From NCBI RefSeq assembly GCF_010093595.1, contig NW_022985443.1, positions 398,688-462,687 of the forward strand: a stretch of DNA of 64,000 nucleotides, written 5' to 3'. The position numbers were made by a program, and so were the translations under genes. Positions 23,919 through 35,839 of the stretch are shown one piece after another (within the stretch, counting starts at the first letter, position 1; each line of letters opens with the position of its first letter). This DNA comes from Mytilinidion resinicola (Eukaryota > Ascomycota > Dothideomycetes > Mytilinidiales > Mytilinidiaceae). The notes beneath the pieces were generated by a model. That model did no database searches. It saw only the letters and a program-made list of their open reading frames with translations, and had not been told where the DNA came from.

Positions 23919-25941
23919 TCATGGTGAGCTGCTGTAGTCGTTGTACGATCCTGGGTTTGGATAGCTGGTAGATGGTGCAGGAGGGCGAGGTGGATAAGTA
24001 TTATACGTGTGTTGTTGTGGCTGGGGAGGAGAGTGGGCTAATCGGAAGGGTGGTGCCCCATTTGGTGGACGGGGTAGAGGAGGTTGCGTTGTGCCCTGCG
24101 GCCTGTAGCTCGGTGCCCGGTATCCATTTCGTGATGGATCGGGCAAGCTACTGGGGGTATGGTACGCTACCTTCTTTGCTGGTCGTGGCTCGTCGTCATC
24201 GCTCAACGTCAGATCAATGACGTCTGATGTGCGCTTGTGGCTGCTTCTCGGTGCTGAGAGTGCCGTCGAGGCCTCCCGTGAAGACATTGGTGGTGTGCGG
24301 GCGAGGGAAAGCGGAGTGCTGGCGGCTTCAGTTTTGAGGTTGTTGACGCGATAATCCGATATTTCTATCAGATCATCGCTATCATCCTCATACTTCGCTA
24401 CGGTGCCGTTTCTAGGGGTCTGGTTCTCGGTGTTGCTCCCCTGCGACCAGCTCCCGTCAGGCTCGATCGTCACCTGATCTGTCGATCGCGGCACTGATTG
24501 CAATATTTCTTGGAAATATCTATGTCCAGTTAGCTCTATTCTGAGGGTAAAGAACACTTAGGCATACTGATCTACAGCCAACGACTCGAATGTTACCACT
24601 TTATTGCATTGAGGACATGTCCACGTAGGAGCCTGCTCTTGGAGTTGGAGGAAAGATGAGACGTCGAAACACTGGTTGTGGTTGCAGATCGCACTGCGGC
24701 AAGGGATGGCGATCCGTAATGTGGATACCGGATCTTTCAAGGACATGACCGTCGAGCCGAGCACGAGGTCTGGATCGTTTGCCTTCTTTTGCACTGTGGA
24801 AACTGTTAATACATGTGAACCAGTATGAACCATGACGCTGCACTGACTTTCGCGAAGCGTGGTCTCCTTAGCAATCACTCCCTTGTCCTGGATTCTCTGG
24901 GTAAGCTCCTCCACGGAGCGCTTTTTGACCAGATGGATGATTATGGTGAATCTCTGCCGGCATTGTCAGTTTCATTGGCGCAATTAGAAGGATAGGAAAT
25001 ACAGTGACCTCTGTAGTAGGGCTTGCCTTTTGAGTTAGGGCATATGCGATCTGGATATTATTCCTGTATCCAGGAACTTTTCGGATCTGGTCCGTAATGT
25101 CGGCCGGCCGTGTTGACCCCGGCTTGTTTTTGAGGCCTTTGAAATTGGCCTTCACCTCGTCGGCGCCGATTTTCACCTCCATTTGCGTTGGGAAACTAAT
25201 ATCCGTCCGCGAGAATGCATCCAGAGGGCCCTCACTCGCTGAATAGATCATGACTCGCATATTGGTATCCGCTCTCAGCAGCGCACAGGTGGCCTCGTTG
25301 AGTGTGATGTGGCCATTGGCGTTGGTTCTATGAGCTGGCGTAACTTCTCGGTGATTAACATATCTCTGAGACCGATTTGCGGCAAATGCTCACCTTCGAG
25401 ATATATAGGCGAAGAAAGGGTGTCTTGTATCTCGTAGAACGGGGACTGCTTGAAAAGAATCCGGGCTATGACAGAGTTAGGATCCATATTCCATATCTGT
25501 GGTGTTGAAGCTGTACACACTTTGAAACGATGGCCGGTGGGGCTGGACCTGACCAGGTGGTCTTCCAAATCCGTTCTGGCCCTGCATATTGAGGCCAGCT
25601 GCAGCGCTGGTCTGGTATGTAGGAGGCTGCGTGTCGGGCGGGGCGTGGCCGTGGTTTTGAACTCGATATCTCAGTCTTTCGATGCCCGCGGAGTCACCGG
25701 TTGAAGCAAGCTCTTCCAAGCCTGCAGTGAAGAGGGCGTGGTCAGCTTCATGCTCAAGTGAGGACGGGGGGAGAGGGGTAATACGCTGGATGATACGGGC
25801 CTGGAGGCCCGCCTTGACGCCAGATACCGCGAGGTTCTCGCCTCTGCATATTTCTTTTAGATCGGCATTGATCAGGCTCTTGATGCGGGCGGAGAGGGAT
25901 ATGACCTGGTCCTGGAGAGCCCGGCTGCCGCCCGTGGCCAT
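23919..25941 (-). CDS. SUMO E3 ligase, Siz/PIAS type (SAP, PINIT, SP-RING)
   Basis: Six exons (25941-25521, 25465-25394, 25334-25009, 24953-24848, 24793-24568, 24519-23919) give 583 aa. Residues about 15-55 are a SAP-like DNA-binding helix pair (LSARIKSLINADLKEIC...GVKAGLQARI). A PINIT domain occupies about 140-305. The SP-RING lies at about 335-375 with Cys340, Cys345, His347, Cys350, Cys368 and Cys371 (CRSAICNHNQC ... WTCPQC). The tail holds two candidate SUMO-interacting motifs, DLIEISD and VIDLTLSDDDE, then a Pro/Tyr-rich end. Family role: moves SUMO from Ubc9 to nuclear targets. Every junction keeps frame; the GTCACT donor of intron 3 is a weak consensus. It is divergent from the DUF2423 gene. 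Confidence 0.92.
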
Positions 25942-26500
25942 AACGATGAGTGTTTTGTCTGCTCAGCTCACGCGCGAGCAGGGCACACTACAGGAGCGTG
26001 AGGAGTAGGGCGCGAGACAGGCGGAGAGACATGGAAGGCGGGATTGGCAGTGGGATGGAGGGAAACGCTGTGAGGGCGTCTGGAGAGCCTGGAGGAGGGT
26101 TCTGGTGGTCCGAAGTGGCTCCTGCCCGGCAGCGATATACCGGACAGCGTTGCGCCTGCGTCTCCAGCCCAGGCGCCTTTTGAGTTCCAGAGCTCGAATA
26201 TTTACGGAACGCTGCGGCAGCTGACCCGGTCCACGGCCGCTGAATTCACTCGCAAAGCCGTGTCTTTGCCTGGATCCGCGGCAAAGGCATCATTGCACAC
26301 GGCCTGCGACGTGCGTGACTGATAGCCCGAAACCCAGCCGTGCAGCCAATCCTGGGCCGCTGTGATTCTGCCAGACCGCCTAGAATATCCCGCCACCGTA
26401 CAAAATTCGGCCTCGCCCACTGAAATTCTCGCCCGTTACAACACCCCCAGCACACGCCCTACCTACAACACCATCCCGCCACCCCAACACACACGCCAAA
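25942..26500. promoter_or_regulatory. Shared divergent promoter region
   Basis: These 559 bases separate two head-to-head starts (SUMO ligase on minus, DUF2423 protein on plus). The plus-side leader 26380-26500 is C-rich with CACC and CAACAC tracts. No specific factor site is claimed. Confidence 0.5.
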
Positions 26501-27167
26501 ATGGCCAAAGGACTCCGCTCCAGCAGCATCAAGACGAACCGCAAGAAGCTCCGCTCCCGCGTCTTCGCCCCGGTCGAAGTAGCCCGCACCGAGCGACTCT
26601 CCGCGAAGCTCCTCGAGCTCGCGTCCCAACCACGACCCGCCAAAGCCGAGATGGAGATTGACGCAGATGAGGGTATGGACGCCTCCATGTCTAAAACGCT
26701 GCTCAAAGCACTCGCTAACTCCAACACAGTGCCCAAGGACGCCGACGCGTCCAAGGACCAGCAGGCAGAAGGTTTGTCACCCTGCATTTCTTGGTCCCTC
26801 CCGCGCTCGCTGTCTTCAGACGGCGCCGAGACACCCCCCGAGAGCCCCCAGGAGAAGCAGGAGGCGCAGTTTGACGAGGATATATTCTATAACCTTCTCG
26901 GCGTTTCGTCTGATATTGTCGGGTTTGATATTCGGGGAGATTTGCGTCTAGCTTTTGATCGTTGAGGTCATGGCTAACGCCCAGTGAACAGAGATGGAGA
27001 TCGATGGTGCCACGAAGCCCGCCGCCTCCGCCTCTTCGAAACGAAAGAAGCCCCAGAATCGGCACAAGGTTCGCGGCAAGCCGCAATCGACGTTGACGTT
27101 TTCGAAGTCCCAGCTGAAGAGAGGCGTCAAGACGGGTGGCGTCAAGAAGAGGAGGGTGCGGAATTGA
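26501..27167 (+). CDS. Small basic DUF2423 protein (YBL028C-like)
   Basis: Exons 26501-26771 and 26992-27167 give 148 aa. The N-terminus MAKGLRSSSIKTNRKKLRS followed by ERLSAKLLELA is the DUF2423 signature; the C-terminus is highly basic (RHKVRGKP, GGVKKRRVRN). The yeast homologue is a nucleolar protein with pre-ribosome association, so a ribosome-biogenesis role is an inference. The intron is 220 nt, with donor GTTTGT, branch GCTAAC and a CAG acceptor, and joins in phase 1. Inside it a further 48-nt GT-AG segment (26772-26819) would keep the frame and add an acidic stretch, but I find no good donor to close such an internal exon, so the two-exon model is preferred. Confidence 0.8.
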
Positions 27168-28721
27168 TGGGTCACGGCATTTCATACTAGCTTCTTCGGA
27201 GGATTTGGGTTTCTGATACCATGCATAGCGAACGGCGTTTGGAAGTCAGGCACGCGAATACGCCGCCTTATGTTCATTATGACTCACGATGTCACCCTTC
27301 TTGGAGTCACAGCTCCTCCTTTTCTACAAAGACAATCCAATTATCTATCAATCTCATGATTTAATCTCCAGACTTTGTCGACATTTTCATTGTGTGCTAA
27401 TATGAGAGTCAGACCTCAACGAGGCTATCTCCGCCTTCTAGCATGCCGTTCCCTTTCCGTCAAGGACATATGAAATCCCTAGGAAGTCTATAGCGTTGGT
27501 CTCGACTACTTTTCATTAATATCTCATGTATTGCTTATGCATAGTCTACACAAATGGACTTCTTAAGCGGAGCGACCCTTTATGTATACCAAGTTTCAGC
27601 TTCCTGTCCACGCTTGGACTAGACCCTATATAGCAATCTTCTGTCTACCACTATTCTCAAAACACCTGTACAACAATCCACTGACGTTACCAATCATCCT
27701 CTTAGTTTGCCAGGTCTCTCTACTTTCGCCTAGGTGCACTCCGCGTATTGTTCCGATCTTTGAAGAAAGACAATACAGGCTAGCCAGCGAGAGAACGACT
27801 TCGGTCTCTCATAGATAGAGCGGATAGAGACACAAGAATCCTATTCTCCACTCATAGCAGTTACCAGCGTTTCAAGGCTGCTGTTGGACGCCCTTATGCA
27901 GGACAACAGCCGTTGTCACATTCGTTAAGTCGACACATGACCAGCTCGGGTGGCTTGCAGAGCCGCCAAACATGTCGGCGCTTCAGTGACGCTTAACATG
28001 ACAGTCCGAAGCGTGCCCTAGTTTCAAGGCCGCATGGACTCGTCAACGTCATCTCCAAAGTCGGTCAAGTATTGATGCAGGCTTCGGCACTCGTGTACGA
28101 GAATGTGGGTACTCCGAAGAGCCGCAGTGCGCCAATGCGGCGTGAGCCCCCGGAAGCTTGACAGTTCGGGTTCTGTCCGGCGATGAGGTTGGTGGTGCTG
28201 AACCTTGAATTGTGCCTGAAAGCCTAAATACGATGCTAACCACAGGCCGTATGGCTCCCGGCTGAAGCGCCCTTGGCACACCCGTTTACCGCTCAGTCGG
28301 CCCCCACAGGGCGTCGTGTCATTTGCGACCCAATAACCGCCAGGACGGCCAACCTTCGCCACCATGCTGCACACCACTCGGCCAATCGCTGTACGCGCCA
28401 CCAACAGCCATAGGCCCTCTCAGCGGCCTCTCCTCCACCGTTGGCGTGATGTTCGCAACCGAATGTGTCGACGGGGACTGTCCCAGTCCTGTTGGACCTC
28501 TCCTGGCTCTGATCACCGTGCCAGCCGTCCCCGACCCATCCCCACGAAGCCACATTAACGTTCAGTCTCCCTGCAACCCTCCTTAGGCAGTCCTACTTAT
28601 CCTCTGATTCCTCTCCCCAATTTTCCAAGATTTCAGTCTACTTTCTTTTACATCCATGCGTGCTTGAGCATAGAGTTCGTTTCCTTTAGAAGCATTTGTC
28701 GTTTTGCAACCTGCTTCAAAC
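27168..28721. other. Intergenic region, no gene seen
   Basis: Short overlapping frames only. About 27240-27830 is AT-rich; 28020-28600 is more GC-rich with frames open on both strands and no domain. The last 120 bases are the leader of the GTPase gene. Confidence 0.55.
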
Positions 28722-31700
28722 ATGGCCACCCGCGAACCCCTCTCAAGAAGCAACACTCCAAAGATCACTAGCCCAAAACCCCCTCTGAAGAATGGAATCG
28801 TCAGAAAAGCTTCTACGCAATCCGTCAAGAGCCTTCGGTTTGCAAGAAGTCCGAACGACGTTTCTGAATACTCTCCAGGCTTGGATAGCGTTTTGACCCC
28901 AGGCTACGACTCTGGTCGCGAAGAGGTCAACTCCAATGGCTCGCTTCCTGGCGTTGTTGCCGGTATGACTGGCCTTCATTTCGGCGGTCAGCTGCGAGTG
29001 CCTGCGAATGAGCAGAGTCCGCTCTTTTCGCCATCGGCCCCACCCCAGCAACCCGGAGACGAATTGCTGTATAGTATTGCCACTGAGCATAGGCCTGACG
29101 AACGCATCTTCCGGGCGCCTTTTCAGGATGCTTTGAGCGACACCAAGGCAGAAATGCGAGAGATATCCCTCGCTATTTGGGGCTGTACTGCAGCACATCA
29201 GGCTGGCACTGATTTGTATGCTCTACGTCAGCAGGCACAAGCTCTAAGCGAGTTTGAACCATCTCGAACGAGAACTGTTGGCCTCGTGGGAGACTCGGGT
29301 GTTGGTGTGTATCCGAAGCTTCCTCAATACTGCAACCTTAAAGCTGACCATTCATCAGGGAAGAGCAGTCTCATTAATTCTCTTCTTGACCGACCCGATT
29401 TGGCGCGATCTGTAGGTTCCCCTCTTCTGTATAGTGAGTTGCCAATCTAATTCCAATAAGAGTGGTGATGGTAGCGGCTCCACCTGTGTCGTGACAGAGT
29501 ATCGCTTCAGACCAGCTCATCATGACGAACCTTTCGGAATCGAGGTAGATTACATGAGCTCTGAAGAGGTCAAAGAGCTTCTTGAGGAGCTCCTTAGGAC
29601 CTATCGACAGTTCTATATCCCTGCATTCCAAGAGGTCGATACTATCGAAGAGCAGACCGAAATCCGGGATAAATCTGCCAAGGCGTGGACTACGCTACAT
29701 GCCATGTTCCGGAACGAGCCGCGACTAACAAAGGAGCTTTTGCTGGCAGCTTCAACTGACGAAGATGCCTCATTACTCAAAACTCTTGAAGAATGGGCGA
29801 CCAAAGTCCTCTCAACTCGTCCCGGTGGGCCCAGCTGTCGCATTTGGTCAGGCACCGCCGACAGTGTCGACGAATGCGTTGATCGAGTCGAGCAATTCAA
29901 CCGAGACTCCACGGATGAGACTGCTCCTTCACTGTGGCCGTTCGTTAGAATCATTCGGTTAGTCAAAATAGATTCCAGCCTCCATTTCGTCACACTGATA
30001 AAGATTATTAGGGTTTATCTTCGCACCCCGCTCTTGCAGACCGGCCTTGTGCTGGTGGATCTTCCAAGTAAGTCATGCGAACCTATAATGCCGTGGGGTT
30101 GGCTAAATCTTGGTTAGGTCTTCGGGACTTGAATCACGCTAGAGTATGTTCTATTGAACGATACCTGCGGAACTGCCATGAAGTGTTTGCGGTGACCACC
30201 ATGAGTCAAGCACTAGCGGATCAAGGCGTGCTGGACACCATCCGAAGGAATGGTCGACATCGCCCTCTTCGAATTGTGTGCACCAAGTCCGAAGTAAGTC
30301 GAGAAGCCCGTGAAAAGCAACTTTGTCTGATCATGTAGAACGCCAACGGGAGGGAAATCGAAAGGAAAGCTCCACCTGATGTTGCGCTTCAAATCCGGAC
30401 TTGGAGAGAGCAGATCCAGAGCCTTCATTTGCAATTAAAGAGATGTGAGGCTCGTCGGCGACATAGGCTGCCTGGCTCTGTCGAAGAGGAGATTGCGAAT
30501 CGGTATGCTGCACACCCCTATTTTTGATTGCCTCACTGATAACGTACAGTGATGTTCTTGAAGAAATGGAGTTCGGGTAATACTTACAGTCCTCCCTTCA
30601 TGGCTTACATTCTCTAATCATAACACAGTCTCAAAAAACTACTCATAGAACGGCAGAATCATTCCGTAGCTACGAAACTTATCGATAGATACGCCATGGA
30701 CGTCCAGATGGCCGACCTAAAGATTTTCTGTGTCAGCAACAAGGATTATTTCGAGCACCGTCACGACGAGCAGAACCGAGCAGAGTTGAGACTGGAGTTG
30801 AGCGGTATTCTGGGTCTACGCCGATATTGCCACTCCATCCCAGCAGAGGCCCAATTTATTGCTGCGGCTGCTTTCATTGAGCATGAGGCGCCTGCTCTTG
30901 TTGGATCTCTACGGCAATGGAGTGTGGCGGGCTCCGATCAGGTACCTGAAAAAGTGGCAGAAGACCTGAGGCACCTGATGAAGCAGACTGAAGAAGTTCT
31001 CACCAAGGCAAGTTAGAGACTTCAAGAGCGTCAGCGTGGAGATACTAACCTTGCATAGAAATTGGTGCTCGGCTCTTCTGAGATTCAGGTAGCGAAAAAC
31101 AACCTGAACAGAGAATTTGCCGCTTCCATCGTCCACCCAATTAGTAAGTATCTCTATCATTGAGCGTGCTTCAACCATGGCTTACATCGATTAGGAGAGC
31201 AACGCCATGACTGGATAAAAGCCGCAACGGAAGTTAGCCGCGAATGGATCGTCGTAAGTCTCCCCTCACAACCTCATCGCAACAATACTTACCCAAATCC
31301 AGTACAAGCCCAGTGCCTTCGCCGCCTTCTGCCGCAAATACGGCAACCACGAAACCCGCGCCGTCGGCGCCCACAAATGGAACGAAGACCTCATCCGCGT
31401 CATGCGCCTTCAATTGGAGAGCAACTGGGGCTTCTTCCAAGAATGGATTGAAGACTGCAAAAAGGACGTCATCGACTCCGTCCACGACGTCTTCGACTCC
31501 GTCTGCCAACCCCTCGAAGCCTTCAAAGACGCTTCCCCCAACGCGGTCCGCAATATGCTGGACAACTTCGCCGCCCACCGCGACTGCATCATCCACATCG
31601 TCGACACGGGCTTCGAGGACCTGATCGAGGGAACCTCGCAGATCGAAAACGACGCGCTGTACGGCCACGACAGCTCCTACACCTGCGATATCCTCCGCCC

Positions 31701-32133
31701 GGCGTATCAAGCGTGTAGCCTCGAAAGTGGTAAGGCTCCTAGTCCTACCATGTTCTAACTTGTACAACTTTACTGACTCTACAATGCAGGCCCCGGCAGC
31801 GACGCCCGCCGCAAAGAAATCATGAGCAAGCACATCCAGCAATGCCGCCTCTTCCCCAAGCTGTCCACCATGGTCGAGCGCAACCACCGCAGCTTCGTGC
31901 GCGCGACGTTTGACGGCATGATCAGCGCTATTACGCGCGAGCTGGATAACTTTGTCCGCGATCTGCAGCTCGTGGCTGTGGAGGAGGGCGAGGAGACGGA
32001 GGCGGGGCGGTATCCGGAGTTTGCGCGCAGGCTGAGGGTTCGGCTGGTGCAGGCGGATCGGGTGTTGGGGAAATGTGCAGAGACGGCAAGGGAGCTTGGA
32101 GAGTTGGTTGAGGAGGGGGGGAGGGATTATTGA
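28722..32133 (+). CDS. Large P-loop GTPase, SLIP-GC/dynamin-like (DUF7605 type)
   Basis: Twelve exons (28722-29304, 29359-29411, 29461-29957, 30012-30067, 30118-30293, 30339-30502, 30550-30576, 30629-31007, 31059-31143, 31195-31253, 31303-31729, 31790-32133) give 949 aa. The N-terminal 150 residues are Ser/Pro-rich. Walker A GDSGVGKSS is at about 190-198, split by intron 1. A Thr-rich switch I region (GSGSTCVVTEYRF) follows. The G3 motif reads DLPS rather than DLPG, split by an intron, and the G4-like motif is TKSE. The C-terminal half is helical and rich in Glu, Arg and Lys. Similar fungal proteins resemble nuclear GTPase SLIP-GC; a cellular role is not established. Exon 8 ends at a GC donor (AAG|GCAAGT) with a perfect TACTAAC branch site. 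Exon 7 is only 27 nt. Confidence 0.85.
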
Positions 32134-32340
32134 GGGAGCGTCGAGAGTTTTGTGAGTTTTGTAAAGAGGGGATATTATACAGTGCGATGATGGAATGGAT
32201 GAAGGGTTATGAGGATTATCTGGCGTAAGGGGTGTATAAGACAGCATACAGTCCTCTTGTATATAGGGAATGGACGCATTGATTGAGGTTTTAGGTAATG
32301 AAGGAATGTTTTGGTATCTTGGGTTCGTTCTACATGTTTC

Positions 32341-33862
32341 TTATGCCATGTACCTCGTCACGATACTCACCACATCCTCGTCCGCAACCACGTGACCCAG
32401 TCCAACACGCTGCGGCACGTGGCGAGCGCTGGCGCCCCAGACGAGTGCATGCTTGAAGGTGTCTTTGATCGTACGGTGGATCTGGTCGCATACGTCTTCG
32501 ATGGTGGCGTTGTAGCGGACGATGAGGGCTTCGGAGAAGTCGGGGTCGATTCCTTTTCTGCAGGGATGTTAGAGGCATTCACGTAACCAGCTTTAAAGTT
32601 CTCGGGAACAAACCGCTTGGTGTAGATCCTGATGAGCCGCAGCTCCTCCCAGCATCGTTCGACGACGTCTTGAATGCCGAGGTCTAGCTCGCAGCTCATG
32701 ACGACTGTGTGGTCTTCGCGCGCCAGTTTGTCGAGGAAGTCGAGCGAGACGCTGTCGATTTTGTTGTAGACGTAGAGACTTCATTTCACCGTCAGCTTGG
32801 CAGAAAGAAAAGTGTGGAGGGGAAATATAAGTAGGAATGGGAGAATAGAGCTGTTCACCATTTGATATAGGTTCTGTGATCTTTCATGATGACATCAATG
32901 AAATCGTCAACTGTTGCGTACTCGTCTCGGACGAGAACCTCGCAATTTAGGATCTTGTAGTCGCGGAGGATGTTGTAGAGCATTTTCTCATCGAGATACT
33001 TTGGTGGTGCCGAGAACGTGATTTTCATACCCCCGGCTTTCTTTGCTTTGAGATAGATGTTGCTATACCTATTAGTATACTCAAAGAGCTCGTAGCAATT
33101 GAACTTGCATACGGTGGATCGCAGTTCAGCCTGATGCCAACGGCGTGTAGTTCCGCTTCCAATAGCTTCCGCTGCTCGGCTCTCTTCGTAGCATCCAGAA
33201 TCATCAGAATTAGGTCACTCGTCTTCGCCGCGGAAATAACCTGCCGACCTCGCCCCTTGCCCTCGGCGGCGCCCTCGATGATTCCGGGAAGATCGAGAAC
33301 CTGGATCTCGGCACCGCCATACTCGAGCACGCCGGGAATGGCTGTCAAAGTGGTGAAAGAATAGGCAGCTACTTCGCTCTTCGTCTTGGTGATCTTGGAC
33401 AAGAAGGTCGACTTGCCGACGGATGGGAAGCCTACGAGTGCAATCCGTGCGTCGCCGCTCTTGCTCACGTCGAAGCCAGTCCCAGCACTGGCGCCGGCAC
33501 CAGGGGCGGGCTCAAGGAGCTGGGCTCGTAGTCGGGCAAGTTTGCTGTTTGGGAATTGGCATGAGGCTCTTTAAAACGCAAGTTTCTATTCATGTTGGAC
33601 GAACCCTTTGAGGAGACCGAGATGGTATTCTGCGGGGAAGATTAGCACACGTGCTCCAAGACTGTCATATTTAGTCCGGGAATGTTTATACCGGTAGCTT
33701 TGTTTTCTGTGTCTGGTCAGCATGTGCCTAAAAAAGTAGAGTACGGCATTCATACTTTGGGTCCTCCTCATCTCCTCCTCGATCCTACGCCGAGTCAGTC
33801 ACGCTTCACATGAGAAATGGCCCCGAGCCCTACTCCTTAATCTTTTCCGTGATATTGACCAT
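32341..33862 (-). CDS. rbg1: DRG-family GTP-binding protein Rbg1
   Basis: Exons, in coding order, 33862-33834, 33784-33756, 33706-33692, 33629-33605, 33544-33113, 33068-32859, 32778-32614 and 32557-32341 give 373 aa, matching the family length. The N-terminal helix ([35 protein letters not shown]) precedes the G domain: G1 GFPSVGKST at 71-79, the switch region with [10 protein letters not shown]3 DLPGII and G4 NKID. The C-terminal TGS domain starts [15 protein letters not shown] and ends [16 protein letters not shown]. Family role: with its Tma46/DFRP1 partner it binds translating ribosomes and helps relieve stalling. Seven introns, four of them within the first 33 codons, including a 15-nt exon. 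Its stop lies 207 bp from that of the convergent GTPase gene. Confidence 0.95.
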
Positions 33863-34222
33863 CTTGACTGGGCCTCGTGGTTTCGATCTCTTTATTAAAG
33901 TTAAATATAGACACGAAGGGGTGGGTGTCGAGGTTTCGACGTTTGGTGGTAGCAAAAGTCGTGATGGAAAAGCGTTGGTGTTGAAGAGCCATTTCGTATG
34001 GAGCTTAGCGCCCCCGTAATTAAAAGCTGGATAAATTACATCGCACGGCATAGTAGCAAGCCCGGATTTCGCTGGCCAACGCCACCATGTAGGATCAAAG
34101 AAGCCTATTTCAGCTGCTGACTATAAGATGCCACTTGACATCCGTCCTTTCGCTTTCTTTCTACTCCCCAACCCCCCCAATCCAAAACGCCGAGCCCGTC
34201 CTTCACCGCCACCTACAGGAGG
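33863..34222. promoter_or_regulatory. Divergent promoter between rbg1 and the MBOAT gene
   Basis: The region is 360 bases between head-to-head starts. The first half (33880-34060) is AT-rich; 34130-34222 is CT-rich with a C7 tract and forms the leader of the plus-strand gene. Confidence 0.5.
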
Positions 34223-35839
34223 ATGACGGGGTTTCCCTCTTTTCGTCCATCCACGTCCCGTGAGCTGCTGGACTATTATTACGCCAAGTATGACGCAGAC
34301 ATCGCATCTGGAAAGTACGAGCCCATTGTGTTCCCATGGTGCGGTGCTCCGGCCGCAGCGGTTGTTCTCTACCTCCTCATACCTCATCAGAAGTCCCATT
34401 TCCTCCAACAAGCACGTTATTTGGTGTTTGCTTTCATTGTCGGTTTTACTGTATATCAGATCACGTTCTGCAGCACGCGTAACATGGCACCGTGCTATGG
34501 GAATGGAGTCGTTTCAGCATGGCTGGTAATATCCTCCATTGCAAACCTCATTTTCAACGACGCGCAGTCGGACTTTCAAAGAATTGTATACAAGGATCCG
34601 CATCCTCAAGAGAACAGGATTCTGCATCAGGAGAACAACCAAAACCCAGGTTCCATCAATCCATCGAAAGAGCCTTTAAGAGAGGTCGGAAAGGACGGAA
34701 CCCAACCTAGTTCTAGTCGACGTCACCGAAGTTTCGCTTGGCAGCCTTACCCACTGGACTCGTTCAAAGACCGGCTACAGTGGGTCATAGATCTGACTGG
34801 AAATACTCGAGGTAGCAACTGGAGCTGGCGAACGCGAACGATAGCACCTCCACCAAAATTTGTCCGAGAGCAGCTACGAGAGAACTCAGGACCACAATCT
34901 TCCACAGAGCGCGCTCATGCTGGAGTCACCGAGTCGTATCCAACAAGAAGAGAGCTTCTGCTAGCAAACCTTAGGACGCTTGCGATCAGCTATCTGTGCC
35001 TTGACCTGGCAAAAGGCATTATGGCGCGTGACCCCTACTTTTGGGGTTATCCCGAGCTTCCACCCCCGGCCTATCTTCCATCATTCATATCTAGTTCAGC
35101 GGTGTTACTTCGAGCATATCGGCTCTATGTGACCCTTTTCGGCGTCCGGTATGCCTTGGAAGCAGTCTACACATTCAGTCCCCTCTTCTTCGCCGGAATC
35201 GCAAGTCCTTTCGTTGGTGCCTGGGCGGAACCCTGGATGTTTCCCCCTACTTTCGGCAGTTCTATCAACGTAGTAGAGCGCGGCCTTGCGGGCACATGGG
35301 CAGACTGGTGGCATCAAACCTTTCGCTTTGGGCTTGAGGCTCCCTCAAAATGGTTCATCACCGCCATCGGCATGAATCGCCAATCTATTCCCGCAAAACT
35401 CATTCAGGTCTTTACTGCATTCACGCTATCTGGATTCATGCACGCATGTGGGAGCGCTACTCAAGCTGGGCCCACTACCCCTCTCCATCCTTTTCTTTTC
35501 TTTATGACTCAAGGAATTGGCTGTGTTGTCGAAGATGCCCTTACGAAGCTCGCTCGGCGGGCCGGGTTACACAAGCGTGTCCCCAAACCCGTACGCATTT
35601 GCTTCACTATCGCGTATCTGCATGTATGGGGATACTATACTGGGCCTCTTATGGCCGACGATATGGCAAGGGGTGGTATATGGCTCACCGACCCTGTCCC
35701 ATTCAGCCCTTTAAGAGCACTGGGCTTGGGACCGCCAGGGGATGACCGGTGGTTGCCATGGGGTGGATGGCCGTGGAAAGGACAATGGGCCTATTTTCAT
35801 CGGGGTTCGACATGGTGGAAGAGCGGCATTGCATTTTAG
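34223..35839 (+). CDS. Membrane-bound O-acyltransferase (wax synthase-like MBOAT)
   Basis: A single exon of 538 aa. Hydrophobic segments at about 35-55, 68-88, 95-115, 250-270, 285-330, 395-415, 430-450 and 465-485 indicate a polytopic membrane protein. The family's WxxxWHQ motif is present (WADWWHQTFR, about 357-366), as is the SGFMHACG segment with the putative catalytic His near 414. Fungal members of this wax-synthase-like group acylate secondary metabolites or lipids; the acceptor cannot be told. Residues about 135-235 form a hydrophilic loop rich in Arg, Ser and Asn. No biosynthetic partner genes lie nearby. The start matches the first ATG after a CT-rich leader. Confidence 0.85.
   Translation: MTGFPSFRPSTSRELLDYYYAKYDADIASGKYEPIVFPWCGAPAAAVVLYLLIPHQKSHFLQQARYLVFAFIVGFTVYQITFCSTRNMAPCYGNGVVSAWLVISSIANLIFNDAQSDFQRIVYKDPHPQENRILHQENNQNPGSINPSKEPLREVGKDGTQPSSSRRHRSFAWQPYPLDSFKDRLQWVIDLTGNTRGSNWSWRTRTIAPPPKFVREQLRENSGPQSSTERAHAGVTESYPTRRELLLANLRTLAISYLCLDLAKGIMARDPYFWGYPELPPPAYLPSFISSSAVLLRAYRLYVTLFGVRYALEAVYTFSPLFFAGIASPFVGAWAEPWMFPPTFGSSINVVERGLAGTWADWWHQTFRFGLEAPSKWFITAIGMNRQSIPAKLIQVFTAFTLSGFMHACGSATQAGPTTPLHPFLFFMTQGIGCVVEDALTKLARRAGLHKRVPKPVRICFTIAYLHVWGYYTGPLMADDMARGGIWLTDPVPFSPLRALGLGPPGDDRWLPWGGWPWKGQWAYFHRGSTWWKSGIAF

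Noticed and set aside
31234..32247. 337-codon minus-strand ORF
   Set aside because: Antisense shadow of the last exons of the large GTPase gene.
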